From contig NC_016452.1 in assembly GCF_000235365.1 (NCBI RefSeq), positions 1,412,001-1,476,000 of the forward strand: DNA of 64,000 bases, given 5' to 3'. Made by a program: the position numbers and the translations under genes. Positions 42,131-51,622 of this stretch are shown one piece after another; position 1 is the first letter of the stretch, and every line of letters begins with the position of its first letter. The DNA comes from Eremothecium cymbalariae DBVPG#7215 (lineage: Eukaryota > Ascomycota > Saccharomycetes > Saccharomycetales > Saccharomycetaceae). The notes under the pieces were generated by a model. The model worked only from the letters and a program-made list of their open reading frames with translations, was not told the origin of the DNA and did no database searches.

Positions 42131-43039
42131 TCAAGGACGGTATGAATCCCCAATAGATAGCTTAATTGATTCGCATAGTGAATTTAACTGGGTTTCATCA
42201 ACTGCCAGCAGTTTCTGGCACATAGCGACCAGTGCTTCTTGAGGAAATTCGATCTGAGTACGCCTGTCGATGCTATAGAATATGGTTTCCTGGCCGTTGG
42301 GAGTAGCACCATCAGAGATAGTTGAAGTCACTCGCTGGATATATTCTAGTTTAACCATATGATTTAAGACTTCTTGTATCTTCATGTTAATTATTGGGAT
42401 AGGATAGCCGCCAGTGGGTATGCCAAATTTTGATAGATTGGTGAAAAGTTCCTGCTCTAAGCAATTATTTTTAGAGAAAATCACCATGCATATTACGATC
42501 GACATGATCCCTTGGAGTACTAGAAGCTGGTCAGTTGACAGTTGGCTCACAAGCGTCTGAGCACTTTCTATTCCGGGAGCATATTGGGAATCGATGATAC
42601 GTTCACGATATAGAAAGGATGTTTGGTCTATCATGGATTGAGCGTGTTTTGATGGTAGCGGTATATCGTTTATTAACATTAGCCTGTCGCCCCTGAATTT
42701 TAGATCTGCTATAGGGTTGGTCTCACTGCTGTTGAATTCATCTTCTGCTTCTGCTATTTTAACATTCTTGTTGATATTATTCTTTCTTGAAGGAGTCCCA
42801 ACTAGCCTGAAGCCATAAATATCTTGCAATACGACATTAACTTCATCAAATACATTGGCATACTTGATATTTGATATATTTTCAGCTGCTGCAATGTCAC
42901 GAATAGCATTGGTGAATCGAGTTTTGCTAATTATTGTCGAACGAATTTGCGATTCCGCCTGCGAAAGAACAAAACGGACCATTCCAGAAACTATAGGGCT
43001 CAGTTGGCTATCAGACTCATCTGCAATATGACCGTCCAT
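42131..43039 (-). CDS. NSE3: Smc5-Smc6 complex subunit Nse3 (MAGE domain)
   Basis: Nse3 binds Nse1 and Nse4 at the heads of Smc5/6 and contributes DNA binding. The N-terminal winged helix region and MAGE-type C-terminal half are recognisable (DEVNVVLQDIYGFRLVG, LLVLQGIMSIVICMVIFSKNN, FGIPTGGYPIPI, LNHMVKLEYIQRV). I start at the first ATG, 43039 (MDGHIADESDSQL), for 302 residues, equal to the 303 of S. cerevisiae. The frame is open to a TTG at 43084. Confidence 0.88.
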   Translation of the reverse strand: MDGHIADESDSQLSPIVSGMVRFVLSQAESQIRSTIISKTRFTNAIRDIAAAENISNIKYANVFDEVNVVLQDIYGFRLVGTPSRKNNINKNVKIAEAEDEFNSSETNPIADLKFRGDRLMLINDIPLPSKHAQSMIDQTSFLYRERIIDSQYAPGIESAQTLVSQLSTDQLLVLQGIMSIVICMVIFSKNNCLEQELFTNLSKFGIPTGGYPIPIINMKIQEVLNHMVKLEYIQRVTSTISDGATPNGQETIFYSIDRRTQIEFPQEALVAMCQKLLAVDETQLNSLCESIKLSIGDSYRP

Positions 43040-43274
43040 CTCTCCCGGTGTCAGGGACCTTATAAATTTGAACGTTTCCAACAATTTGATTGGAGATTAA
43101 AAAATGTACATTTTTCAGATGTATTGACATCTTATTAAACGCATTCATTTACAGGAAAACAGAAGTGGAGCCAATATGGCCTAAAAAACAATAATATGAG
43201 GGCATAAAGCTCAGAAGTTACATAGTACCTGGCTCAACTTATAAACCTTTTTTATGTAATTTTATGGAAAAATT

Positions 43275-43346
43275 AGGTCCTACCCGGATTCGAACCGGGG
43301 TTGTTCGGATCAAAACCGAAAGTGATAACCACTACACTATAGAACC
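43275..43346 (-). tRNA. tRNA-Gln (anticodon TTG)
   Basis: The 72-nt minus-strand sequence folds with acceptor GGTTCTA/TAGGACC (one G-T pair) and discriminator T. It has a D arm TAGTGTAGTGGTTATCA, anticodon loop TTTTGAT with TTG, and T arm CCGGTTCGAATCCGG. It is close to S. cerevisiae tRNA-Gln(UUG). There is no intron. A T5 Pol III terminator follows at 43272-43268. Confidence 0.97.
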
Positions 43347-44081
43347 ATACTCACGCGTTTGAAGCGTTTTCCGATGTTTAGATAGATGCCATATGTCATG
43401 TGATATCCAATGAGCTATTTGAAAAATGACACTATAATGAAAGGCTAGGATCTAGGTATTAACTTGAAAAGAATCCATTATAGCTTATATCTACTTCTCT
43501 ATGGTTCTTGTTTATCATGAATTATGTGAAAACCACTGCTTTGGTGTGCGCAAAGCACGCCTCAATCAGCAGGTCGCAACGTTCTGTTAAAGAGATACAA
43601 CCCCATAGTTAAAAGATTATTATAGGAATAGATTATAATTTAGAAGAATAGATATCGGGGTAAAGAAAGATATCAATTTTGGGAAAATAAGCGGTCCACG
43701 GTTGATCTTCTTGTTCCTGTAATTTGAGAGTTGCTTCAAAAAGTTCAAAAATGTATATCTCTTAAATGTTCTTTTGAGGTAAAATAGTCTTAATCGAGTG
43801 ATTTTCTTTGAGCACCACATCTGGGTTACCGTAAGAGTTTTTGTACAATACAAATTGTGCTGCTAGCTTTTCATAAAGGAATTTTCATTGCGTTAGGGGT
43901 ATTTGATATTCATATTAAACTTTTAGAGTCCCTTGTATCTGTTGGTACTACATACACTGGATATGTGCCTCAATTGTTATGCGGTATAACATGAGCATAT
44001 GGAACAGCACTTATTGATATATTTCAATCAGATCTTGGCTTTATTTAACCACCTTTGCTATACTATATGGTTTTTTATCGG
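43347..44081. other. tRNA-Gln upstream / KCH1 downstream region
   Basis: This 735-bp AT-rich spacer contains an ACGCGT at 43353-43358 just outside the tRNA. I see no further gene. A 77-codon minus-strand frame (43620-43853) has no homology I recognise. Confidence 0.5.
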
Positions 44082-46048
44082 CTAGGAATACGGTTGTCTT
44101 GAGTTGTTTTTGTAATTTCCGTTGTCGGGTACGCCTGTGGAGGTAAAATTGTCATTTTCCTGCTTATGTCTGTTTAGTAAATTGTTAAAATAAAGTTGTT
44201 CTGGAGTAGTAATATGAGTAATATGATTACGTTGCTGGTTATCGTTAAAAGTCAAATACTGGGCTGAACGTTGGAGTACGTCGCTTTCGTTTCTCGTCTT
44301 CTCAAGAACAAAATCGGAGCTTGAATCATCCTCATCCTCATCATCAGGATATGGTACAATATATGGTTTTGTTAGCTTAGGGGAATTATTGTACAAGTCG
44401 TTAGTGGATCGCACCACTAAATCCACCCTGCTACTAGATAGCGCTTCTTTACTGTTATTTCTAGTGCTGTGCTCCATATAGTAACTAGGTATCGTATTCA
44501 CAGACATATCTGATTGAAATACATTGCGGTATGGAGGCATTGGGCCTAAACGATCTTTCTCATTCAGGGAAGTTATTGAGAGGTCGACATGCTGACGCGA
44601 CAGAGTTTTCTGTGAGTTATTGTTATGTGAGGGTGACGGCTTGGAGAACTCCATTGATTCTAATGAGTGCAAGTGCTCGATTGGTGGCCTGATATACTGT
44701 GTAGCCGGAGAATCAGCGGTGTATGAATGTTGCAGCATCGTTTCGGGCATATATGAATTCTTCGAATGAGATACAACAGGGTCGATATATGGTTTCCGAT
44801 CCCTTCTCTGCAGCGGTCGAATTGCCTGAGGTTGGGGCCTTGGCAATGATTCATCACTGCCATATAGGTTTGAGCCTTTCATCATTCTGTGCTGTAGGGA
44901 ATAATCTGACTGATCGATGAAAGATGCCATGCTTGCAGGTAGTCCGTCAACTTTTTCATTTGGAATACTTTCTACAGATACCATTCTAGTGGGAACGTTA
45001 TGGTTTTGTGGTACAGTAGACGTAAAAGTTGTACTTGAAGGAATTACGCGGCTATCTGGAGGGGTATCGAACTTCTGCGAAGTGGTTCTACTTTTTCCGT
45101 AGACGAGTGTTGTGTTGGCCGTTCTAAAACTTGAATTCCAATCACTGTCAACTTTCTCCAAGTCTAGATCAGTTGTAGATGATGGCACGCAGACTTTTTC
45201 CAAAGAAAATTTGTTATACCGCTTAGCTCTATATTTCTTAACCAGTTGGTCTACTCGCTCGCTTACTGTAATACAAACGTATTGCTTCAATCCTGCGTTT
45301 CCTTTATCAAATAATTTGTAGTAGACTACAGTTGACAACAAAAAAGCACATAGTAATTTCAGTATGAAGAATGCCCAAATTCCAAGTGAAAACAGCATGG
45401 AACATAGGAGAAGGGCCTCCTGACGATTGGTTTCTGCAATTGTTTTTATTCTGGATATAAGGCCGTCAAACTTTTCTATCTCAGCCAAGTTTTGATTCTG
45501 ATGTACTGTGAGCAGAACCGACCATAAAGTGAGTCCATTTATAATTTGCCTAGGTGTATCAGCAAGCAACAACTGAATACAATCCTTCAGTTCAAAAAGG
45601 TAAAAAAGGCTACCTTTTGAAAGAAACCTTTTGGAGTGACTCTATTATAAACGCAAAAGATCTTGTAGTGGGTAATCGAAAATAGAGTTCTTGCAAAATG
45701 GTTCACATATGTCAGAGAAATGTTCCTCGTTCTATAGATTCGAATTCCATTGAAAACACCTATTAGGCACAATGTAAACGAGATAAGTAGCGAGGTAACA
45801 AATAACCATTTTGATATGCGAAACGGCACAAATGGCTGGATAATATTATTGGACCAACTATTGAATGCCAACAACTTTACACATGTATAGATATCAGCCG
45901 CAAACAATGCAATCTTTAGGATTGTCAAACCCCAGATAATAAAAATATATTTAGCCAAAGTCAGGAATTTATAGTTTTTGAATAACTCCAGATCTAAATG
46001 ATCAAACGTCTTTCTATTGATAGAAAGTTTCCAATCACCTGCAAACAT
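44082..46048 (-). CDS. KCH1: Low-affinity K+ transporter Kch1/Prm6, frame broken at a T run
   Basis: Kch1 and Prm6 promote K+ influx needed to activate Ca2+ influx during pheromone response. The N-terminal frame (46048-45587) has three hydrophobic segments: FIIWGLTILKIALFAADIY, LFVTSLLISFTLCLIGVF and a final KGFFQKVAFFTF. It stops early with LN. The next frame continues with LLLADTPRQIINGLTLWSVLL and the membrane segment LCAFLLSTVVYY, then a long polar C-terminal tail. Five T (minus strand; A at 45594-45598 on the plus strand) need to be six to read TFFELKDCIQLLLADTPRQ, as in Kch1. Corrected length is about 655 residues against 497 (KCH1) and 352 (PRM6). BFA1 nearby matches YJR053W/054W. Confidence 0.92.
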
Positions 46049-46775
46049 CTGACCAATGGCACTTTCATGGGCGTCTGCAGGCTCTGAGTTTAAAAAAAGT
46101 CCTGTATTATTATAATAATAACCGTCTGTTCTGCAAGTGACAACGAGATAAACTTATAGAAGCTTCTTTAACCGTCAAAATTTTGGCTTATCTTGAACCA
46201 AATTTCAGAATTCAAAATAGTTCTGCACACGAAGGTCCCTTTTAAAATAAAGAAGAATTTTAAAACAATAATTCGAAGCCTGAGTTCCTATCTATATATA
46301 ATTAGTGTCAACGCATTTAAGTTGACAACTGTTGAACCAGTGTTTTTGTCCTGAAACAATTTCAAAACTCTCGAGAATCTAAATTCGCAGATTCCGAAAA
46401 CCGTTTTCCAAGAAAAATGAGATTATGTAACATTAGTGCAGATAACATTGTACGACAGATCGACTGCGCACAAATATTGAATGTGGTTCCAAATAATCAT
46501 TACTTAAGCTCACCGCCTTAAGTCGTCTTTCTGCTTAGCCAGCTTCATTTCAGATAGCAATCCATTGGTACTAACTAAACTTTTAAATTTGACACTAAAG
46601 TATAACAGCGACACAATAGAGGGAATAACAATGAGCATACGGGTTCACTACAAAAAGCTGCAATGAAGTCGGGAAACTTGAAAATTCTGACTTCACTCTT
46701 CCTATACAACCTATACTAGAAATAAGCTGAAATAATTTAGCAACTTTTAAAGGGATCATGAGTAGGTTGTAACAC
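46049..46775. other. KCH1 promoter / phosphodiesterase 3' region
   Basis: This 727-bp spacer is the presumed KCH1 promoter and contains one pheromone response element. I see no gene in it. Confidence 0.5.
46352..46358 (+). promoter_or_regulatory. Pheromone response element upstream of KCH1
   Basis: A TGAAACA Ste12 site lies about 300 bp before the KCH1 ATG. KCH1 and PRM6 are pheromone-linked in S. cerevisiae. It is a single site, so support is modest. Confidence 0.4.
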
Positions 46776-48764
46776 TTAATCAAAATCTGGCTCCCCTGTG
46801 TCCGAAATACAATCTTCATATCTGTCAATTGTAAAGGAGGTTACACGACAGTAGTGATTATCGCACAGGCTTGAAGTACAGTTCCGCACATAAGGTGAGA
46901 ACCGCCTTGAGTAATTCTCGTACAACTGCATCGATGCAGGGTCATCTCTCATTTTTGTTGCAACCTTGTGCCAGTACGATCCATTCAATGGGGCAGATTC
47001 GGGCCAATCTGTGATACCGTAGGCACTTCTGGCATCATATTCGAACTCCCAGACTGGCTCCGACCCGTCATTGTTGAAGGTGTTATTCAACTGTGTGTAG
47101 AAGTTGTGGCTGTTCATTATGGAGAAGGTTTTCCGGTCAACGGTGTAGTATCTCCATGCTGGATTGTTTCCGATCCATGGTGTAACAGCTGGCGCAATCC
47201 AAGCAACGTTTACCACGTTTTCAATTGTCTTGGCATCTGCACCACTCCCTGCGTATAGCACATCAAATTGGTCCAAGTGTGTGTGCCCGAAGAAAAGGCC
47301 CGCAATTGTATATGGCGAAAATCTCTCGACAATCTCCGCGAAAAGATTTGAAGGGGCAGGCAAGGAATCTGTGCCGAATGGAATATGTGCAATAACCCAA
47401 ACCCTTTGATCTTTCGATTCACTTTCGACTAATTCATCAACTAAAAACTTAAGTTGGCCGAAAGCATCTGCATCAGAAGCATTCAGATAAGCATAGTTAT
47501 TCTTCCTGAACCAAACATTTGAGTTTAAAGAGATGATCTTTAATCCAATCTTAGTATTAACGGCAAAGCCTGTATAATGATGTTTGGCATACATAGCAGT
47601 TTCTTTGTCTAACCAGCCATAATCTTCCCACAAATCTGCCATAAGCTCTGCGTTCCATGAGAACCTGTTACTAAACCCATATCCTTCCGGAGCCAATTGA
47701 CCATACGGGAAGGTATCGTGATTTCCAAGCACAGAATACAAAGGAACCGTTCCTAATCTGCTCTTAATATCTCTAAATATTGTTACCTCGGATTCTACCA
47801 CTGACTCGTAGTCGACATACTTCAGCTCATGGTGGTCTACCAAGTCTCCCGTGAATATCGCAAATTCGAAACACATATTTTGGTCGTTTGCGTAATCAAT
47901 AACAGAATATAACGATGAATTGATCAAAATCTCGGGCGCATCACACGAATAATGACCAAAAGTTGTCGCAGGCGTCCATACAGTTTGATTCAAAAATGGA
48001 TCATTGTAAGTTCCCTTAATAAACCGACCACCATCGGTATAGTAGGAGCCGTAGTAAGAATTCCAATCACCATCATACCGCCGATTACCTCTTGTGGAAA
48101 ACATATTGATCGAATCTGGGCTACAGCACATACCACTAGTACAGTTGGTTTCACTTCCTACAGTGTAATCTAACTGAATATGGAAGTCGGAAACATGTAA
48201 AACATTAATCAAATCATCCTTATCCGGCTCAGGGGCAATATAATGTTTGGGCTGCTTGGCGGGCCACAAATGAGATAGTGTCGTATTCGGTGTCTCTGGC
48301 TTTGGGCACCGCCTAGATTCATAATAATGGCAGAACAAATAACCATCATAGCTGTTTGGATCAAGCAATGACAACATATCCGCAAAATTGGTACCCCTGA
48401 AACTGCTCTCAACCGTATTCCTATGATAGAGAGTCATACACGAATCCTCAGCTAGAAACCGGGTATCGATACACCATTTAGAAAAAACAGTAGGCACCAA
48501 ATCCGGCCTAGTTAAAGATAAAGTCTTACCGATCGTTAACTTGTTCAAACATTTCTCACAATCTGTCAAGTTCTTATTATCGTGTAATATCGTCAATTGT
48601 TTCACCAGCTCTTCCACAATTTTATCATCACTTGCCTTAACAGCACTATCGAATACATCCATATCCTGCCGAAGTTGTAAACCTGACTTAGCAGGGAAAG
48701 GAATAGCTTCAGCTATTCCTGCTCCAACGATCGCAGCAGTGATGAATTGTCTTACAGAAACCAT
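46776..48764 (-). CDS. Secreted acid-sphingomyelinase-like metallophosphodiesterase
   Basis: The 662-residue protein begins with a signal peptide (VRQFITAAIVGAGIAEA), then a Cys-containing saposin-like segment (DCEKCLNKL). Calcineurin-type metal motifs follow in order: SDFHIQLDY (DxH), TGDLVDH, LGNHDTF, a VIAHIPFG histidine and GHTHLDQF. This is the acid sphingomyelinase (SMPD1/SMPDL) pattern. Many NxS/T sites and late cysteines suggest a secretory or vacuolar enzyme that cleaves sphingomyelin-like or phosphoryl-head-group lipids. The substrate is not shown. S. cerevisiae has no clear counterpart that I recall, though other yeasts have the family. It lies between KCH1 and BFA1, adjacent genes in S. 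cerevisiae (YJR053W/054W). Confidence 0.85.
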   Translation of the reverse strand: MVSVRQFITAAIVGAGIAEAIPFPAKSGLQLRQDMDVFDSAVKASDDKIVEELVKQLTILHDNKNLTDCEKCLNKLTIGKTLSLTRPDLVPTVFSKWCIDTRFLAEDSCMTLYHRNTVESSFRGTNFADMLSLLDPNSYDGYLFCHYYESRRCPKPETPNTTLSHLWPAKQPKHYIAPEPDKDDLINVLHVSDFHIQLDYTVGSETNCTSGMCCSPDSINMFSTRGNRRYDGDWNSYYGSYYTDGGRFIKGTYNDPFLNQTVWTPATTFGHYSCDAPEILINSSLYSVIDYANDQNMCFEFAIFTGDLVDHHELKYVDYESVVESEVTIFRDIKSRLGTVPLYSVLGNHDTFPYGQLAPEGYGFSNRFSWNAELMADLWEDYGWLDKETAMYAKHHYTGFAVNTKIGLKIISLNSNVWFRKNNYAYLNASDADAFGQLKFLVDELVESESKDQRVWVIAHIPFGTDSLPAPSNLFAEIVERFSPYTIAGLFFGHTHLDQFDVLYAGSGADAKTIENVVNVAWIAPAVTPWIGNNPAWRYYTVDRKTFSIMNSHNFYTQLNNTFNNDGSEPVWEFEYDARSAYGITDWPESAPLNGSYWHKVATKMRDDPASMQLYENYSRRFSPYVRNCTSSLCDNHYCRVTSFTIDRYEDCISDTGEPDFD

Positions 48765-49493
48765 TCTCCACGGATGTTAGCGGCAAGAATAATCTAGCCT
48801 GTATTTGGTAGCCTTGACGTAAGTACATCGCATTTTATATAAGATGCCGCCCTCCAAAACTAAGGCAGCCAAAACTAATAAAATCTTGCTAGTGGAGACA
48901 AAAATATCAATATACAACAGAACCTGAAGCTCCCACCCACCTGCATCATCATTACTCGAATTTAATTCCGTTAAGCAACAAATATGTATGTGGAGTGAGT
49001 CTGAATGACTATACTACTTAAGCCAGCGAAAAGAAAAATTCTCGCACGTTTTTAGCAATTGCAATTCATTTTTCCACTGTATTAAACAGGGACAATTGCT
49101 TAAAGTGTGCCTTCCTATATGAATAATAAGACCATTGGGAAGATTTGTAAACATGTGGACTTGATCAATTAGTTCTTAGTGATCATTTTGGCAGAATGAT
49201 ATAATATATAACATAATGTGTAACAATATAATAATAATAATAATATAATAATAATAATAATAGTACAACTTTTACAATACTAAAGGGGGCATATGAATTC
49301 CCTTGTCTTGTTCGAATTTTTATTAGTGTCGAAGCACAATTAGTCCATTGGTGTGGGGATGGGCGGAGTGCGGTTGGCAATTTGAGTGCGGTATTTATTA
49401 CGTCTGTGTGTTTAGTTTTACATTATAGGTTTTGTGTAACTGTTGCTGTCGAGTATTTTTTTTCTTTTTGAGTCCCAGCTGTTGGTTAGTGCT
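48765..49493. other. Phosphodiesterase promoter / BFA1 3' region
   Basis: This 729-bp spacer contains an AAT-type microsatellite. I see no gene. Confidence 0.5.
49228..49262. repeat. AAT/ATA trinucleotide microsatellite
   Basis: About 35 bp of ATA repeats with one phase slip, located in the spacer upstream of the phosphodiesterase gene. Confidence 0.85.
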
Positions 49494-51284
49494 TTAATTT
49501 CGTGCGGAATTCATAACCATGTTGCGAATCTCGTACATGTAGGATCCCGATCCGTCTTTAGTAGAGGGTTCGGTCTTATTGGACCTACTGTTTTCTGTAG
49601 AGTCAGAGGTGAACCAACCTCCAATCTTTCTGGACCATCTGTTTTCCTCATGATAGAACTTCTCGAGCGAACGACTGTTTATTTGGAAAATGGGGTTTTT
49701 AGCGGTGTAGGTGTGAAGGGAGTGATATCTTATAGTAGAGGATCTTTCAGCTTTTGCTGCAGGGCGCTGGGGGGCGGTCAGCTGGCTTTGTGAGCGTTGA
49801 AACTTGACCGTTTTTACAGGAGGTGGTGATAGATGATCTTGAGGTACAGGTTTCGATTTAATTGTCTCGTCGATATCAATAAATGGATCGAATTCTCGGC
49901 CTTCTAAACTTAGCCATCTTAAGTTTTCTTCGTCGAATATCATTTTGCCCACGATCTTTCCATCTCGGTTGCTGGATACAGAACCTGTATTGATTATTCT
50001 TGCAGGTGATGTCAGTTTGTGACGATTTTTTGTGATCAATAAAGCTTTGTTACTATCCATTTTATCAAGAATCTTAAATCTGTCCAAGATCTCTTCATTC
50101 CCTTCCCACTTCATCAATTTAGGGTTGTATGACATCCTTCCTGACTTCATTGGAGTATTGTGATCAATCTCTTGTTTGATAGTTTTCAGTCTGTAACAGG
50201 CAGAGATCTTCTTGGGTTTGGTCTTAGGCTTCCTGTGGTCTACTTCCTTAAACTCATCCAGGTTTTTATGCTTTTTCTGAACTTTATGAAGTTGCGGAGT
50301 GAGCAGAGTGTCATCTCTTGTTATGGTATACTGAGTGGGAGATAGATTCAGTGGATCTTCATCATGTATCACAAATTGAGGCTTTACAGGCCCTAGTTCT
50401 AGCTTCAACTCGTTCTTGTTGGAAACTGTGGCGAAATCGGTATGGGTTATCTCACTTTCCTTGTTATAATGGTGCTTCCTGTGCACTTGCTGGTTTCTAA
50501 CTATGTTATCACCCGAATATTTATCTTCGTCTTCCTCCGGGATGCTGTTTTTGTTGCGTGACAAGATAGGCATGGATTTTTTGTAGTTTAACCTGTGCTC
50601 AGACAGCTCACGGTTTTTACCATTCGACCTCAGATTCAAAACCGACCGACTCGTCAGCGAACGAGTAAAGCTCTTCGAGTTAGCACCTTGCATAACCTTG
50701 GGCTTCGGGCTTCTCTGAAGAGTGTCTGAAGGGTAGCCGCTTAGAAAGTTCAACGCCGGTTTCACCTGCGGTGGCATCTGGCCATTGGTCACAGAACTTC
50801 TAAAAGGGTTGCTAGGCACACTCTTCACCGACTCATTTGAATCTAGAAACGTAAGTCGCCGTTCCAATTGCTCTTGTAGTTCAAGTAATTCATCCTCTCC
50901 TTCGTTCTCCTTAAAAACATCCAAATCAAAATCACGTCCCTTGTGCTGAAGCCAGTCATCAACCTTTTCATTGGTGCTGAATTCTACAAAATCATCTAAT
51001 ATCTCCTCCTCATCACTTTCCGTATATGTAGAATACCTCTTGATGTCCTTGTTGGAAAGCGTGGTACTTCCTGAAGACGAGATCGTTGACGGTACAGGAG
51101 CCTCAAGAAATCCCTTGTTAATCGCTGATATCGTTAACTTCGGATAATTCGCCTTTCGATCCACTTTAAAATAACTCTGCAATTCAATAGGCCTGTCATG
51201 CATTCCTATATCAAACGTAGACTCAATTTCCTCGAAAGACGTCTCCGTTGCTTCTTCCACAACGAGGGGTCGTACGTTACTCAT
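49494..51284 (-). CDS. BFA1: Spindle checkpoint GAP subunit Bfa1
   Basis: Bfa1 with Bub2 forms the GAP that inhibits Tem1 and delays mitotic exit until the spindle is positioned. The 596-residue protein (574 in yeast) has an acidic N-terminus, a disordered basic middle and the two conserved repeats of Bfa1/Byr4: MSYNPKLMKWEGNEEILDRF (about residues 388-407) and MIFDEENLRWLSLEG (about 451-465), with EFDPF after the second. RAD7 and KCH1 nearby reproduce YJR052-054. It is divergent from PRP39. An ACGCGT (MCB) lies 63 bp upstream, at 51347-51352. Confidence 0.93.
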   Translation of the reverse strand: MSNVRPLVVEEATETSFEEIESTFDIGMHDRPIELQSYFKVDRKANYPKLTISAINKGFLEAPVPSTISSSGSTTLSNKDIKRYSTYTESDEEEILDDFVEFSTNEKVDDWLQHKGRDFDLDVFKENEGEDELLELQEQLERRLTFLDSNESVKSVPSNPFRSSVTNGQMPPQVKPALNFLSGYPSDTLQRSPKPKVMQGANSKSFTRSLTSRSVLNLRSNGKNRELSEHRLNYKKSMPILSRNKNSIPEEDEDKYSGDNIVRNQQVHRKHHYNKESEITHTDFATVSNKNELKLELGPVKPQFVIHDEDPLNLSPTQYTITRDDTLLTPQLHKVQKKHKNLDEFKEVDHRKPKTKPKKISACYRLKTIKQEIDHNTPMKSGRMSYNPKLMKWEGNEEILDRFKILDKMDSNKALLITKNRHKLTSPARIINTGSVSSNRDGKIVGKMIFDEENLRWLSLEGREFDPFIDIDETIKSKPVPQDHLSPPPVKTVKFQRSQSQLTAPQRPAAKAERSSTIRYHSLHTYTAKNPIFQINSRSLEKFYHEENRWSRKIGGWFTSDSTENSRSNKTEPSTKDGSGSYMYEIRNMVMNSARN

Positions 51285-51346
51285 CGAGGTGTCTAAAACT
51301 TAGATCTGTTAGGAACTCAAATTCATAGAAAATTTGACCGCTGTAC

Positions 51347-51352
51347 ACGCGT
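51347..51352. promoter_or_regulatory. MCB element in the BFA1/PRP39 promoter
   Basis: ACGCGT lies 63 bp upstream of the BFA1 ATG in the 338-bp divergent spacer. It suggests G1/S-linked transcription. Consensus match only. Confidence 0.35.
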
Positions 51353-51572
51353 GATATAGATCCCAAATTCCTGTAGTCCTCTGAAATACCAAACCAATGA
51401 TCGATGGTTTATGTTAAAATTGCATAGAAATCTGTTTATGTCTGTTCCTGGATTGGAACAGGAAACCTGATCTAAGAATGTTCTTCTACGTCAACCTTTT
51501 ACAACGTCGTGGTTTACGACTTTGTAGTGTACAAATTTTGAAAGCTAATCTTATAACTTAACTACGATATAC

Positions 51573-51578
51573 ATGTGA
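51573..51578 (+). other. Start-stop uORF upstream of PRP39
   Basis: ATG TGA lies 45 nt before the PRP39 ATG and overlaps the open upstream frame. If it is within the mRNA it is a minimal upstream ORF. Confidence 0.5.
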
Positions 51579-51622
51579 AGATTACAAGTTTGATAAAGGG
51601 TGTGGTTGGTGAATCGTGGGCT

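Noticed and set aside
46385..46410. TTCCGAAAA resembling a CDEIII core
   Set aside because: No CDEI partner within the expected distance and no highly AT-rich CDEII between.
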